Assembly (NCBI RefSeq): GCF_002505485.1
Contig: NZ_DAVG01000096.1
Coordinates: forward strand, 3,594-67,593
Direction: 5' to 3'
Source: Methanosarcina sp. UBA5
GTDB taxonomy: Archaea > Halobacteriota > Methanosarcinia > Methanosarcinales > Methanosarcinaceae
Length of the DNA: 64,000 bases
Part shown: one piece after another, positions 16,579 to 24,826 of the stretch
Numbering within the stretch: position 1 is the first letter of the stretch
Layout: each line of letters opens with the position of its first letter
Program-made: the position numbers and the translations under genes
The notes under the pieces: model-generated
Seen by the model: only the letters and a program-made list of their open reading frames with translations
Database searches by the model: none
What the model was told of the DNA's origin: nothing

Positions 16579-17310
16579 ATGGACAAAAATTTAGAGTTTA
16601 AGGAAGAGTGCCGCTTACGTGTCGCAAATTATAAAAATGATGTTCTTTTGCAGGATTCAGTTAAAAGTTTTGTCAATGAATCCATAAGAGCAAAATATTC
16701 ATACAACTTCACATGGCTTGGTCGCCCAATCATCCAATACCCACAGGATATAATTGCGATGCAGGAAATCATCTGGCAGGTGAAGCCAGATTTAATTATT
16801 GAGACGGGTATTGCACATGGTGGTTCACTTATATTTTATGCTTCCATGCTCGAACTATTGGGAGGAGACGGACATGTAGTTGGAATTGACATTGATATCC
16901 GCAAGCATAATCGGATGGAGATCGAGAAACACCCAATGTTTAAGCGAATCACAATGATTGAAGGTTCCAGCACTGATGAAAAAATTGCTGGGGAGGTACG
17001 CAGGTTGGCGGAAGGAAAAAAGGTTTTGGTGTGCCTTGACTCAAATCATACACATGAACATGTTCTTCGCGAACTTGAATTATACGCACCGCTTGTGTCT
17101 GTTGGGAGTTACTGTGTGGTTTTTGATACGATAGTTGAGGATATGCCTGCCAGTTCATATCCAGATCGACCTTGGGATAAAGGAAATAATCCAAAGACTG
17201 CTGTGAGAGCGTATTTGAAGGAACACAATGAGTTTGTGGTTGATGAGGAAATTGAAAATAAATTGTTGATTACTGTTGCGCCGAGTGGGTACCTGAAGAG
17301 GGTTAAATAA
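16579..17310 (+). CDS. CmcI-like methyltransferase (cephalosporin hydroxylase family)
   Basis: 243 residues from ATG 16579, chosen because GGAG at 16565-16568 lies about 10 bases upstream; a TTG at 16564 is less likely. The family (Pfam CmcI, also called rhamnosyl O-methyltransferase) uses SAM. The motif IIETGIAHGGSLIFYASML (around 78-96) is the SAM site, and GIDIDIR and LVCLDSNHTHEHV are family blocks with likely metal ligands. In glycan clusters these enzymes usually methylate a hydroxyl of a sugar. That fits an O-methylated terminal residue recognised by the Wzt-like exporter, though this link is inference. Confidence 0.82.
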   Translation: MDKNLEFKEECRLRVANYKNDVLLQDSVKSFVNESIRAKYSYNFTWLGRPIIQYPQDIIAMQEIIWQVKPDLIIETGIAHGGSLIFYASMLELLGGDGHVVGIDIDIRKHNRMEIEKHPMFKRITMIEGSSTDEKIAGEVRRLAEGKKVLVCLDSNHTHEHVLRELELYAPLVSVGSYCVVFDTIVEDMPASSYPDRPWDKGNNPKTAVRAYLKEHNEFVVDEEIENKLLITVAPSGYLKRVK

Positions 17311-17311
17311 T

Positions 17312-18199
17312 ATGGAAAAACCACTTGTATCGGTAGGGATTCCTTGCTATAACCGGCCAGAAGGTTTGAGGCGTACACTGGAATGTATTACAGGACAGAC
17401 GTATAAAAATCTGGAAATAATTGTATCAGATAATTGCTCCCCTGATCAGGAAGTTGAAAGAGTTGGGAGAGATTTTGCAAGCAAAGATTCGCGGATACAA
17501 TATTATCGACAGAAGGAAAACATAGGCACAATGCCTAATTTTCAGTTTGTGCTGGAAAAAACAACTGGTGAATATTTTATGTGGGCGGCGGATGATGATG
17601 AATGGCAGCCGAAATACATTGAAACTATTTTAAATAATATTGGCAATGCAGGAAGTTGTTTTACAGATTATATATATCGAAATCGATTTAAAAACTACGA
17701 AATAAGATATAATGTGCCTTCAATCTCTCCTGAAAAATCTACCTATATTAATAGTATATTGTTCTTAAAAAATCTTACTCCAAGTATGATCTATGGACTA
17801 CACAGAACGGAGACAATTAGATGGGTTAGCAAATCTGAATTTTTTGATTTTTGGGATTGTTTTTTTTGTTTGAGGCAGATCATCGAACACGGATATAATA
17901 TAGTGCATTCCCCACTGTATATAGCAGGTGTCGATACCGAAGAATACATAAAAAAACCATATTATCCAAAGGAAGGGCAGGTCTTCGTTTACAAGCCTTT
18001 CTTTAAAAGTTCTTTGAAATGTATTATGTCAACTAAGAAATTTACGATTACCCAAAAATTAAGCGCACTGTATGTATTAACCAGTGTTACTTCAGGTTTG
18101 TTTATTAGCCATGAAAAAGATGAACAGCTATTGAAAACTTCATTAATGAGACTCTTTTTATCATGCCTGAAACCTATGACTCTATTTTTAAAGAATTAA
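17312..18199 (+). CDS. Glycosyltransferase family 2
   Basis: 295 residues. GT-A fold with VSVGIPCYNRPEGLRRTLEC at the N-terminus, VSDNCSPD, and the metal-binding acidic motif WAADDDEW (Asp94-Asp96). It transfers a sugar from a nucleotide donor to the growing glycan at the inner membrane face. It starts one base after the CmcI-like stop, so the two are in one operon. The AT content rises sharply in its 3' half, as in the decayed DNA that follows. Donor and acceptor cannot be predicted. Confidence 0.88.
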   Translation: MEKPLVSVGIPCYNRPEGLRRTLECITGQTYKNLEIIVSDNCSPDQEVERVGRDFASKDSRIQYYRQKENIGTMPNFQFVLEKTTGEYFMWAADDDEWQPKYIETILNNIGNAGSCFTDYIYRNRFKNYEIRYNVPSISPEKSTYINSILFLKNLTPSMIYGLHRTETIRWVSKSEFFDFWDCFFCLRQIIEHGYNIVHSPLYIAGVDTEEYIKKPYYPKEGQVFVYKPFFKSSLKCIMSTKKFTITQKLSALYVLTSVTSGLFISHEKDEQLLKTSLMRLFLSCLKPMTLFLKN

Positions 18200-18243
18200 G
18201 TGAAGTAATCCCATAGGAGATCGATGGATATTATGTATAACAT

Positions 18244-18608
18244 ATGTCAATATTTTTGATTAAAAAACAAGAACTGAAATTAAAAGATGATTACGGATAT
18301 GAAATAGTTAAGGTAATGAAAATACACACTAAGAATATATCGAAATTAATTGATGAATATTGCAAAGGTATTTTTCCAGATTATTTAACTATTGATGTTG
18401 AAGGAATTGAAATAGATATTCTTAAAAATATTAATTTTACTAAAAATTATCCTAAAGTAATAGTTTGTGAAACTATTTCATATTCAGAAAATGGAAATGG
18501 TGTGAAAATAATGATATCATAAAATATCTTGAAAAAAATGGATATATTGTTTATGCTGACACATACATTAATACGATTTTTGTAAGAGAACAATTATGGA
18601 GGAGATGA
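18244..18608 (+). pseudogene. Frameshifted C-terminal fragment of an FkbM-family methyltransferase
   Basis: The first frame encodes DYLTIDVEGIEIDILKNINF and PKVIVCETISYSENGNGVK, the C-terminal FkbM pattern (Asp-Val-Glu-Gly). It then ends at 18522, while another frame continues as NNDIIKYLEKNGYIVYADTY and TIFVREQLWRR to a TGA at 18608. A one-base shift at an A-rich site (about 18505) therefore broke the gene. The N-terminal SAM-binding half is missing. FkbM enzymes O-methylate sugars or polyketides, so this is a lost glycan-modifying gene. Confidence 0.75.
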
Positions 18609-19159
18609 AAGGGCTTAAGTTATAAAATCATATTTATTTAGGTAAGGGGAGGCAATTTCGAGTTTTGGGATGCACTCATGATATATCAAATCATTATAAA
18701 AAGGCAATACTGGATCACGTGTTCCTTCAACACTAAACCTTTCAAAAGATTTGTTGCTTCCAGATCTTATATTTAAACAAGGAAACGACCGACTCTACTT
18801 GATTTAGGAAACTATCGTTGAATATAGTGAAGTAGAACAAAGTAAGGTTGGAAAAGGAATTTCAGTTCATAAAGGATAACAGTTTCAGGGTCTCTAAAGT
18901 TTATCTGAAAAAGCCTCAAGGAATTTAAGCTTTGTCAATGGTCATGGTCTTGTCTCAGATGATTTTTCAGTAGTGGAATGGAAGCTAAGAAATAAACTAA
19001 AAGAAACAGAGAAAAAAACCTAATCAGAGGTGAAGATGCAAACCAAAACCGAAGTAAAAATGGGGTTTTCAAGAGGGTAAAAGGTGTTACAGAAGTGAAA
19101 TTGGAAATGAACACAATTTCAGAAAAATAACATTTCAGATTACATAAAGGTGACATTAA
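18609..19159. other. Decayed intergenic DNA in the glycan cluster
   Basis: No intact gene. GTTTTGGGATGCACTCAT at about 18663-18680 resembles one arm of the element at 4326-4473. Short coding-like pieces follow (for example near 18760-18880), but they are split by stops and match nothing I recognise. It probably marks old insertions or deletions next to the FkbM remnant. Confidence 0.4.
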
Positions 19160-19861
19160 ATGTTTCTCGTTTGCACTCAAAACCAATCAAATCGTGAGGC
19201 ATGGCTGGAAAAAACATTAAAAAATATTCCCTCCGGTTCTCGAATTCTGGATGCAGGGGCGGGAGAACTGCAATATAAACCCTTCTGCGAGCATTTGAAT
19301 TATGTCAGCCAGGACTTTGCACAATATAATGGCGAAGGAGATGGAAAAGGTCTTCAGACAGGAGCGTGGGATCAAACTAAATTAGACATTATCAGTGACA
19401 TCACTGCAATCCCTGAGCCTGACGGATCCTTTGATGCCGTAATGTGTATTGAAGTATTCGAACATCTACCAGAACCGATCAAAGCCATCAAAGAATTTTC
19501 ACGTTTACTCAAACCGGGCGGTCATCTTATCATCACTGCTCCATTTTGCAGCCTAACACACTTTGCCCCTTATCATTTCTATACCGGATTTAACCGATAT
19601 TTTTATCAAGAACACCTTTCAAAGAATGGATTCGACATCATAAAACTGGTTGAAAACGGGAATTACTTTGAATATCTCGGCCAAGAGATTCGGCGCATAC
19701 CATCTGTCGGAGAAGAATATGCGAGCAAAAAACCAACATTCATCCAGTTTCTTGCCATGAAAATTGTGCTTTCGATGTTAGACCAGTTTACAAAAAAGGA
19801 TACCGGATCATCGGATCTTCTTCACTTTGGTTGTCAAGTACACGCAATAAAAAAGGACTGA
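19160..19861 (+). CDS. SAM-dependent methyltransferase (type 11)
   Basis: 233 residues with a class I Rossmann SAM domain: motif I ILDAGAGE (29-36), then a conserved acidic region and FDAVMCIEVFEHLPEP, followed by LLKPGGHLIITAPF. Such proteins in polysaccharide clusters usually methylate a glycan or its precursor. The true substrate is unknown. The next gene begins four bases after its stop. It begins a second run of glycan genes after the decayed segment. Confidence 0.85.
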   Translation: MFLVCTQNQSNREAWLEKTLKNIPSGSRILDAGAGELQYKPFCEHLNYVSQDFAQYNGEGDGKGLQTGAWDQTKLDIISDITAIPEPDGSFDAVMCIEVFEHLPEPIKAIKEFSRLLKPGGHLIITAPFCSLTHFAPYHFYTGFNRYFYQEHLSKNGFDIIKLVENGNYFEYLGQEIRRIPSVGEEYASKKPTFIQFLAMKIVLSMLDQFTKKDTGSSDLLHFGCQVHAIKKD

Positions 19862-19865
19862 TACA

Positions 19866-20069
19866 ATGCTTAAAAAGGCACTGAAGTGTTTGGCCAGCAC
19901 CATCAGCAATCAATATGTTGATCTATCTGAAATTTCACGGTGGACTTTTGAAGAATTCAAAAAGCTTCAGAAATTCCAGCTTCAAGAGATAACAAAAGTG
20001 ACCGAACAGACCCCTAAAGAAGCAATTATTTTGACGCTAGTAAAACTAGAGTTTGGTGGTATAAATTGA
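19866..20069 (+). CDS. Small hypothetical protein in the glycan cluster
   Basis: 67 residues, not recognised. Mostly predicted helix (SRWTFEEFKKLQKFQLQEIT), with no signal or membrane segment. It starts four bases after the methyltransferase stop, and its stop overlaps the TTG start of the GT11 gene, so the tight packing argues for a real gene. It could instead be the remaining N-terminus of a longer gene replaced by the GT11 gene. Confidence 0.45.
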   Translation: MLKKALKCLASTISNQYVDLSEISRWTFEEFKKLQKFQLQEITKVTEQTPKEAIILTLVKLEFGGIN

Positions 20070-20950
20070 TCATCGTCAAACTCATTGGTGGGCTCGGCAA
20101 CCAGATGTTTCAGTATGCTTTAGGTCAACACCTCGCAATGAAGAACAATAGTACATTAAAACTAGATATACAGGGATTTAAGAATTATAAACTTCGAAAT
20201 TATGACTTAAACTGTTTCAATATTCAGGAAAATATTGCTAGATCGAAAGATCTAATGTGTGTTTCCCTCCCGTCAGACAGATTCATTCATAAAATTGGAA
20301 AGCATCTAGAGGTTAAACTCACCGGTGTTCAACAAATACAATATATAAAAGAACAGAAGAGTGATTTCCAACCGGAGATCCTCAGTCTTGGGGATAACAT
20401 CTATCTTGATGGTTACTGGCAGAGTGAAAAGTATTTTTTGGATATTGAGAATATTATCAGAAATGAATTCAGTATTGTAAATCCACTCACTTCGACAAGT
20501 CAGAATATTGCAGAGCAAATTAAGGGTTGTGAGTCTGTGAGTATTCATGTTCGTAGGGGCGATTATGTTTCAAACCCTGTAGCAAATCAAATACTTGGAG
20601 TGTGTTCTTTAGATTATTATAATTCTGCCATTCAACTAATGAATAAAAAATTGAAGTGTCCCCATTATTTTATATTTTCAGATGACTTGGCTTATATGGA
20701 AACAATTTTTAAAGATAATTCTTCGGTATCAATTGTTTCTCACAATAATTTAGATAAAAACAATGATTTTCAGGATTTATATCTTATGAGTCTTTGTCAG
20801 CACCAAATAATTGCTAATAGTACATTTAGTTGGTGGGCTGCTTGGCTTAACCGTAATAAATACAAAATTGTTATTGCGCCGGAGAAATGGTTTAAAGATA
20901 AATCTATGAATTCAAATGATTTAATTCCAAAAAATTGGATTACGATTTAA
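20066..20950 (+). CDS. Glycosyltransferase family 11 (alpha-1,2-fucosyltransferase-like)
   Basis: 294 residues. It begins with the classic GT11 N-terminus IVKLIGGLGNQMFQYALG and has the donor-binding HxRRGDY motif at 161-167 (HVRRGDY). STFSWWAAWLN near the C-terminus is also typical. The family moves L-fucose, or a related 6-deoxy sugar, from a GDP donor. The start is TTG, overlapping the preceding stop. The nearby gmd gene is only a remnant, so a GDP-fucose donor would have to come from elsewhere in the genome, or the donor is a different sugar. Confidence 0.9.
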   Translation: MIIVKLIGGLGNQMFQYALGQHLAMKNNSTLKLDIQGFKNYKLRNYDLNCFNIQENIARSKDLMCVSLPSDRFIHKIGKHLEVKLTGVQQIQYIKEQKSDFQPEILSLGDNIYLDGYWQSEKYFLDIENIIRNEFSIVNPLTSTSQNIAEQIKGCESVSIHVRRGDYVSNPVANQILGVCSLDYYNSAIQLMNKKLKCPHYFIFSDDLAYMETIFKDNSSVSIVSHNNLDKNNDFQDLYLMSLCQHQIIANSTFSWWAAWLNRNKYKIVIAPEKWFKDKSMNSNDLIPKNWITI

Positions 20951-21005
20951 CCATAATGAATATATATTTTAATTAAAAAATTAGACTATTAACTTTTGAG
21001 CCTAC

Positions 21006-21033
21006 ATTCCACATATATACACATATGTGGAAT
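21006..21033. terminator. Perfect 11-bp palindrome after the GT11 gene
   Basis: ATTCCACATAT (21006-21016) and ATATGTGGAAT (21023-21033) are exact complements around a 6-nt loop. It lies between the GT11 stop and the next methyltransferase gene. It may be a transcription terminator for the upstream operon, or a protein-binding site; no poly-T run follows closely. Confidence 0.45.
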
Positions 21034-21155
21034 TTGTTTGCCGATTTGTCTTATATATTTGCAATTATATTGATGTCCGGCTTTAAACAATGGCCATATT
21101 AGGAAAAATATGTGGCATTTTTGTGGACTTCTGCGGAAAGTTGGTTTGAGGTTGA

Positions 21156-21914
21156 ATGATTATGAACAAGATAGTATCTGTAATTAATAAGATGCTTCCG
21201 GTCACTGGATACCAAATATCTCCAGTCACTTCATATAAATATCATGCTGAATTGGAATTTTGGAAAAATGAATTAATAAAATATCAAAAATGGTATAATA
21301 ATGAAATCACTGAGCACTATGGTGAACCATCACCAAAGGATGAGGAGAAAATAAAAAAACATTCTCTTAAAGATAGTGCAATATTAACATGGTTTAATAT
21401 CCATCAACAAATAAAATATATTGAGGATTTATCTCTTGATAAAAAAGCATTTTCTGGTATGAAAATCTTAGATATTGGATCTGGACCATTCCCAAGTGCA
21501 TTGGTATTTGAAGAATGTGAGTTATACTGCCTTGATCCATTAATATCTTGTTACATTGAAGCAGGGTTTCCTGTACACTATTATGATGGTGTAAAATTTA
21601 TTTGTGGTTTCTCAGAAAAAATTCCTACGGATGATAATTTTTTTGATGCAGTTATCTCTGTCAATGCGATTGATCATGTTGATGATTTCTTTAAAACTGC
21701 ATTAGAGATTAAGAGAGTTTTAAAACCAAATGGGAAACTTAGAATGCATATTCATTACCATAAAAAAACTCAAACCGAGCCAATAGAATTGAATGACGAA
21801 ATTGTAAAATCTGCATTTGGATGGTGTACAAACTTTTGCAAAATAAAAGAATCAAAGGTTAAAAGAGGTACGGTCTTGAATAATGATGAATCTTACACAT
21901 TATGGTCAAATTAA
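21156..21914 (+). CDS. SAM-dependent methyltransferase
   Basis: 252 residues, class I fold. Motif I is MKILDIGSGPFPSA (about 104-117), with SVNAIDHVDD and LKPNGKLRMHIHYH as later motifs. The N-terminal 100 residues are helical and lack a known domain. It is probably another glycan-related methyltransferase. It is preceded by a 205-bp gap with the palindrome at 21006 and is followed after 34 bases by a GT2 gene, so it probably starts a new transcription unit. An in-frame ATG two codons downstream (MNKIV) is an equally possible start. Confidence 0.8.
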   Translation: MIMNKIVSVINKMLPVTGYQISPVTSYKYHAELEFWKNELIKYQKWYNNEITEHYGEPSPKDEEKIKKHSLKDSAILTWFNIHQQIKYIEDLSLDKKAFSGMKILDIGSGPFPSALVFEECELYCLDPLISCYIEAGFPVHYYDGVKFICGFSEKIPTDDNFFDAVISVNAIDHVDDFFKTALEIKRVLKPNGKLRMHIHYHKKTQTEPIELNDEIVKSAFGWCTNFCKIKESKVKRGTVLNNDESYTLWSN

Positions 21915-21948
21915 ACTCTTAAACATTTAAATACAAAAGGAATCTCAT

Positions 21949-23010
21949 ATGAACGTTGATATTCCTAAAGTATCAGTTGTCATGCCAGTGTACAAAGGCG
22001 ATAATTATCTGTCAGAAGCTGTAGACAGCATTCTTAATCAAACTTTTTCCGATTTTGAATTTATAATTATCTGCGATGATCCAACCGATAAAACTAGAGG
22101 TATTCTTGATAAATACAAGCAAGAAGATTCTCGAATGAAAATTTACTATCAAGAAAGACAAGGATTGGTTAATTCTCTCAATAGAAGTTTTTCCCTTGCA
22201 CAGGGCGAATATATTGCAAGAATGGATGCTGATGATATCTCACGTCCGGAAAGGTTGGAGAAACAACTTGATCATCTTGCTAATCCGCAGACTGATTTCG
22301 TATGTAGCTGGATTGATATAATAAATGAAACAGGAGAAATTATAGATCATATAGCTGACATATCCTCTTCCGAGGAAATATATTACACATTAAATTTTAG
22401 AAATTGCATTGCTCACGGCTCTATTATGTTTCGAAAAAACATAATTGATGTCATTGGCAGTTATGATGAAAGCTGCGCAGCCGAAGATTATCATTTGTGG
22501 CACAGAGTATCAAAGAAATACATAATCCACAAAATAGATGTACCGCTCTACGCATGGAGAACACACGAAACGTCAATCAGCTCCGTAAATTATAATAGGC
22601 TCAGCGAAGCTGTGTACAAAATATTCCGAGATAATTTTACGCAACTGCTTGGCAGAGATATTGAAGATAAATTAACTAGGCTTATGTGGGATAATTTCTG
22701 CAACACTCATTACGCTGATCTCAATAATTATTCACGTCAAGAATTGCTAACTATAGCAAAACTAATACGAAAACTGAATGCTGCAATTGTGGATAACGCT
22801 CCTCCGGATTTAAGTAAACGCTCCATAAATGAACTAGGTAATGAAAAGTACATTCGATATCTGGCTGTAGCAGGAAGAAAAATAGGAGTGCTCAAAACAC
22901 TAGAGCTAATCAATGAAATTGATGAAAGTGATTTAGATAAAATCGCAATAATCAGGAGGTTGGCGGGTAATCTTATAAGAAACAGGAAAAACACTACAAA
23001 AAATTATTAA
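21949..23010 (+). CDS. Glycosyltransferase family 2
   Basis: 353 residues. The GT-A domain occupies the first 230 residues: VSVVMPVYKGDNYLSEAVDS, then the metal-binding ARMDADD, then AAEDYHLWHR, a catalytic-base region. The C-terminal 120 residues are helical and unassigned. It adds one sugar to the glycan. Its 3' end overlaps the minus-strand GT2 gene by 17 bp, so the two genes converge. Confidence 0.88.
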   Translation: MNVDIPKVSVVMPVYKGDNYLSEAVDSILNQTFSDFEFIIICDDPTDKTRGILDKYKQEDSRMKIYYQERQGLVNSLNRSFSLAQGEYIARMDADDISRPERLEKQLDHLANPQTDFVCSWIDIINETGEIIDHIADISSSEEIYYTLNFRNCIAHGSIMFRKNIIDVIGSYDESCAAEDYHLWHRVSKKYIIHKIDVPLYAWRTHETSISSVNYNRLSEAVYKIFRDNFTQLLGRDIEDKLTRLMWDNFCNTHYADLNNYSRQELLTIAKLIRKLNAAIVDNAPPDLSKRSINELGNEKYIRYLAVAGRKIGVLKTLELINEIDESDLDKIAIIRRLAGNLIRNRKNTTKNY

Positions 23011-23830
23011 CGAATGTCCTACGGCTAAATTCCATAAAGAAACAAGGTATCATATATGTCGATCTGATTCCGAAGTTTCGAAGTAAAAAGACAATGTGAT
23101 TTTTAGTATAATAATAGGTCTGTTTCAAGCGCCCGGATTGCCTGCAACCGCCTGTACTAACTTTATTGTGATCTGCTACTGCAGCCGGTTGGAAATAAAA
23201 TTTAAATCCCCTGTTAATGAGTCGCATGTTCAGATCGCTTTCTTCACGGCAGTAATTGCCCTTATAGGCTTTTTCTTCATACCCGCCTATAACCTGTAGC
23301 TGATTTCTTGGGTATAAACAACAGGCGTGTCCCATCTCTACTTCTAATATATTTCCAGAATTATGTCCATAATTATTGAAAATTTCGCCAGTCAATTTAT
23401 TTACATAAAATGGAACATTGTGTCTGACAGCTTCTTTATCTGGATCTGTGCTTTCTATCAGTCTCGGAACAATAACAATATTCTGCGTACCAAATGAATC
23501 GTAAGTGCTGACAAGTTTCTCTAAACAATCTTGATGCAGAACCAGATCGTCTTCAATGAAGAACACTAATTGACCTTTAGCTACAGATAGAGCCGCATTT
23601 CTATTGCGTGGGAGTCCTAGATTATGTTCATGCATTAAACCGTTTATCCTGTAATCACGGTTCACGTAATGTTTTATGACTTCTCTTGTATTATCAATTG
23701 AGCAATCATCCGAAATCAAAAGTTCCCAGTTGGCATACGACTGATTTAAGACAGATTCTACACAGACTCCGAGAATAGATGCTCTATTATATGTCGGTAA
23801 AATTATTGATACTAGAAGTCTTTTGTTCAT
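22994..23830 (-). CDS. Glycosyltransferase family 2, convergent
   Basis: 278 residues. N-terminal GT-A signature VSIILPTYNRASILGVCVES with ISDDCSIDNT, and the acidic motif FFIEDDLVLH. GYEEKAYKGNYCREESDLN resembles the acceptor-side ED motif. It is the only glycan gene on the minus strand and marks the right edge of the cluster. The convergent 17-bp overlap with the neighbour leaves no room for terminators, so both transcripts may run into each other. Confidence 0.87.
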   Translation of the reverse strand: MNKRLLVSIILPTYNRASILGVCVESVLNQSYANWELLISDDCSIDNTREVIKHYVNRDYRINGLMHEHNLGLPRNRNAALSVAKGQLVFFIEDDLVLHQDCLEKLVSTYDSFGTQNIVIVPRLIESTDPDKEAVRHNVPFYVNKLTGEIFNNYGHNSGNILEVEMGHACCLYPRNQLQVIGGYEEKAYKGNYCREESDLNMRLINRGFKFYFQPAAVADHNKVSTGGCRQSGRLKQTYYYTKNHIVFLLRNFGIRSTYMIPCFFMEFSRRTFVNNFL

Positions 23831-24300
23831 GAATCATCTACCATTTATTTAGCTGAAGTATTAATTAATTAATAAAGTAAAGACGTTACATCTATAAATA
23901 TGTTTGTAAGTTGTAGTAGTCGAAAGTTTGTTGTTAATTACCTTATTTTTTCTTTTGAAAAGAATAAAAAATAGGTTAAAGAAATAGTGAATTTGAGGAA
24001 AATAGAACAAAAAAAATCTGTTTTTCCAGTTTATTAAGACCTTTATTACGACCTTTATTATATGCGCATTCTTAGGATACTTGTCTCACAATTTGATGGA
24101 ATACATGCTGGAATTTTATTGGAACTAGCGTTGGAATTGGCGCTGTATCTATGAAAATAAGAGAAAAAAAGACGAGAAGATAGGAAACGAGGAGAAACAG
24201 AAGACACAGTCTCAGATAATATGAAGTTATAATTCAATAATACTTCTGGAATTGGGAACAACGAGATTTTCTGAAAAATCGAATTTATACTAGTGTTTTG
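23831..24300. other. Intergenic region right of the glycan cluster
   Basis: AT-rich sequence upstream of the minus-strand GT2 gene and presumably holding its promoter. A minus-strand ORF at 24058-24261 shows no recognisable features. ACTAGTGTTTTG at about 24289-24300 directly adjoins the IS630 remnant and might be an end of that element. Confidence 0.35.
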
Positions 24301-24520
24301 TCAATCTTCAAATGTCGGATAAAGGCGTGACAATTTTATCCTTGCATCTTCTGTTGTAAATTGCCAATTTACCTTTGCATTTTTGTTGATTCTGAACTTT
24401 TGCCATGCTAATGCCTCATTCCTAGCACCTTGATTTCATCCATTCTTCTTTTTAAGCACCGACCTGTGAGTTCAATTCGATCTCTGCCTCAGTTAGGCTG
24501 GCATTGAAAGGCTTTCAATC
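24301..24520 (-). pseudogene. C-terminal remnant of an IS630-family transposase
   Basis: On the minus strand, frames in series read LTEAEIELTGRCLKRRMDEI, then (shifted) NEALAWQKFRINKNAKVN, then WQFTTEDARIKLSRLYP ending TFED and a TGA at 24301-24303. This is the typical C-terminus of IS630-type DDE transposases (AEIEL ... WQFTTEDARIKLKRLYP). At least two frameshifts are present and the rest of the gene is missing. Sequence to 24826 has no other recognisable part of it. Confidence 0.75.
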
Positions 24521-24826
24521 TTCTTTTGGTCAAGATCCAAGTAATATAGAGCCTTTGGCCCAATTATGCCATCTGTAGATTGGTCGAACTTGCAAAAATG
24601 AGGCAAATGTTAAATGAAGGCTAGCAAGAGAAAACAGGACCTTAAGGCCCATGCACAATAATTACATGTTGCAGGTTCAGATTTTGATTAGTCCGAAGGC
24701 AATAGAAGCACTGGGGAATATGAAGGGATAATGGAAGTTCTGGTAATTCTATATTTTTAAACTTCTAATTAAATTCCTCCACTCCCTTCAGCCCTGACTT
24801 TTCATCGTTTTTTTCAATTTAAGGAT
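24521..24826. other. Intergenic region
   Basis: About 300 bp between the transposase remnant and the second propeller gene. No gene, RNA or repeat is recognised, apart from an AT-rich stretch close to the stop codon at 24827. Confidence 0.3.

Noticed and set aside
24520..24610. Peptidoglycan-binding-like fragment (DGIIGPKALYYLD) on the minus strand
   Set aside because: Only one short block resembles the domain, without the flanking pattern; probably chance.
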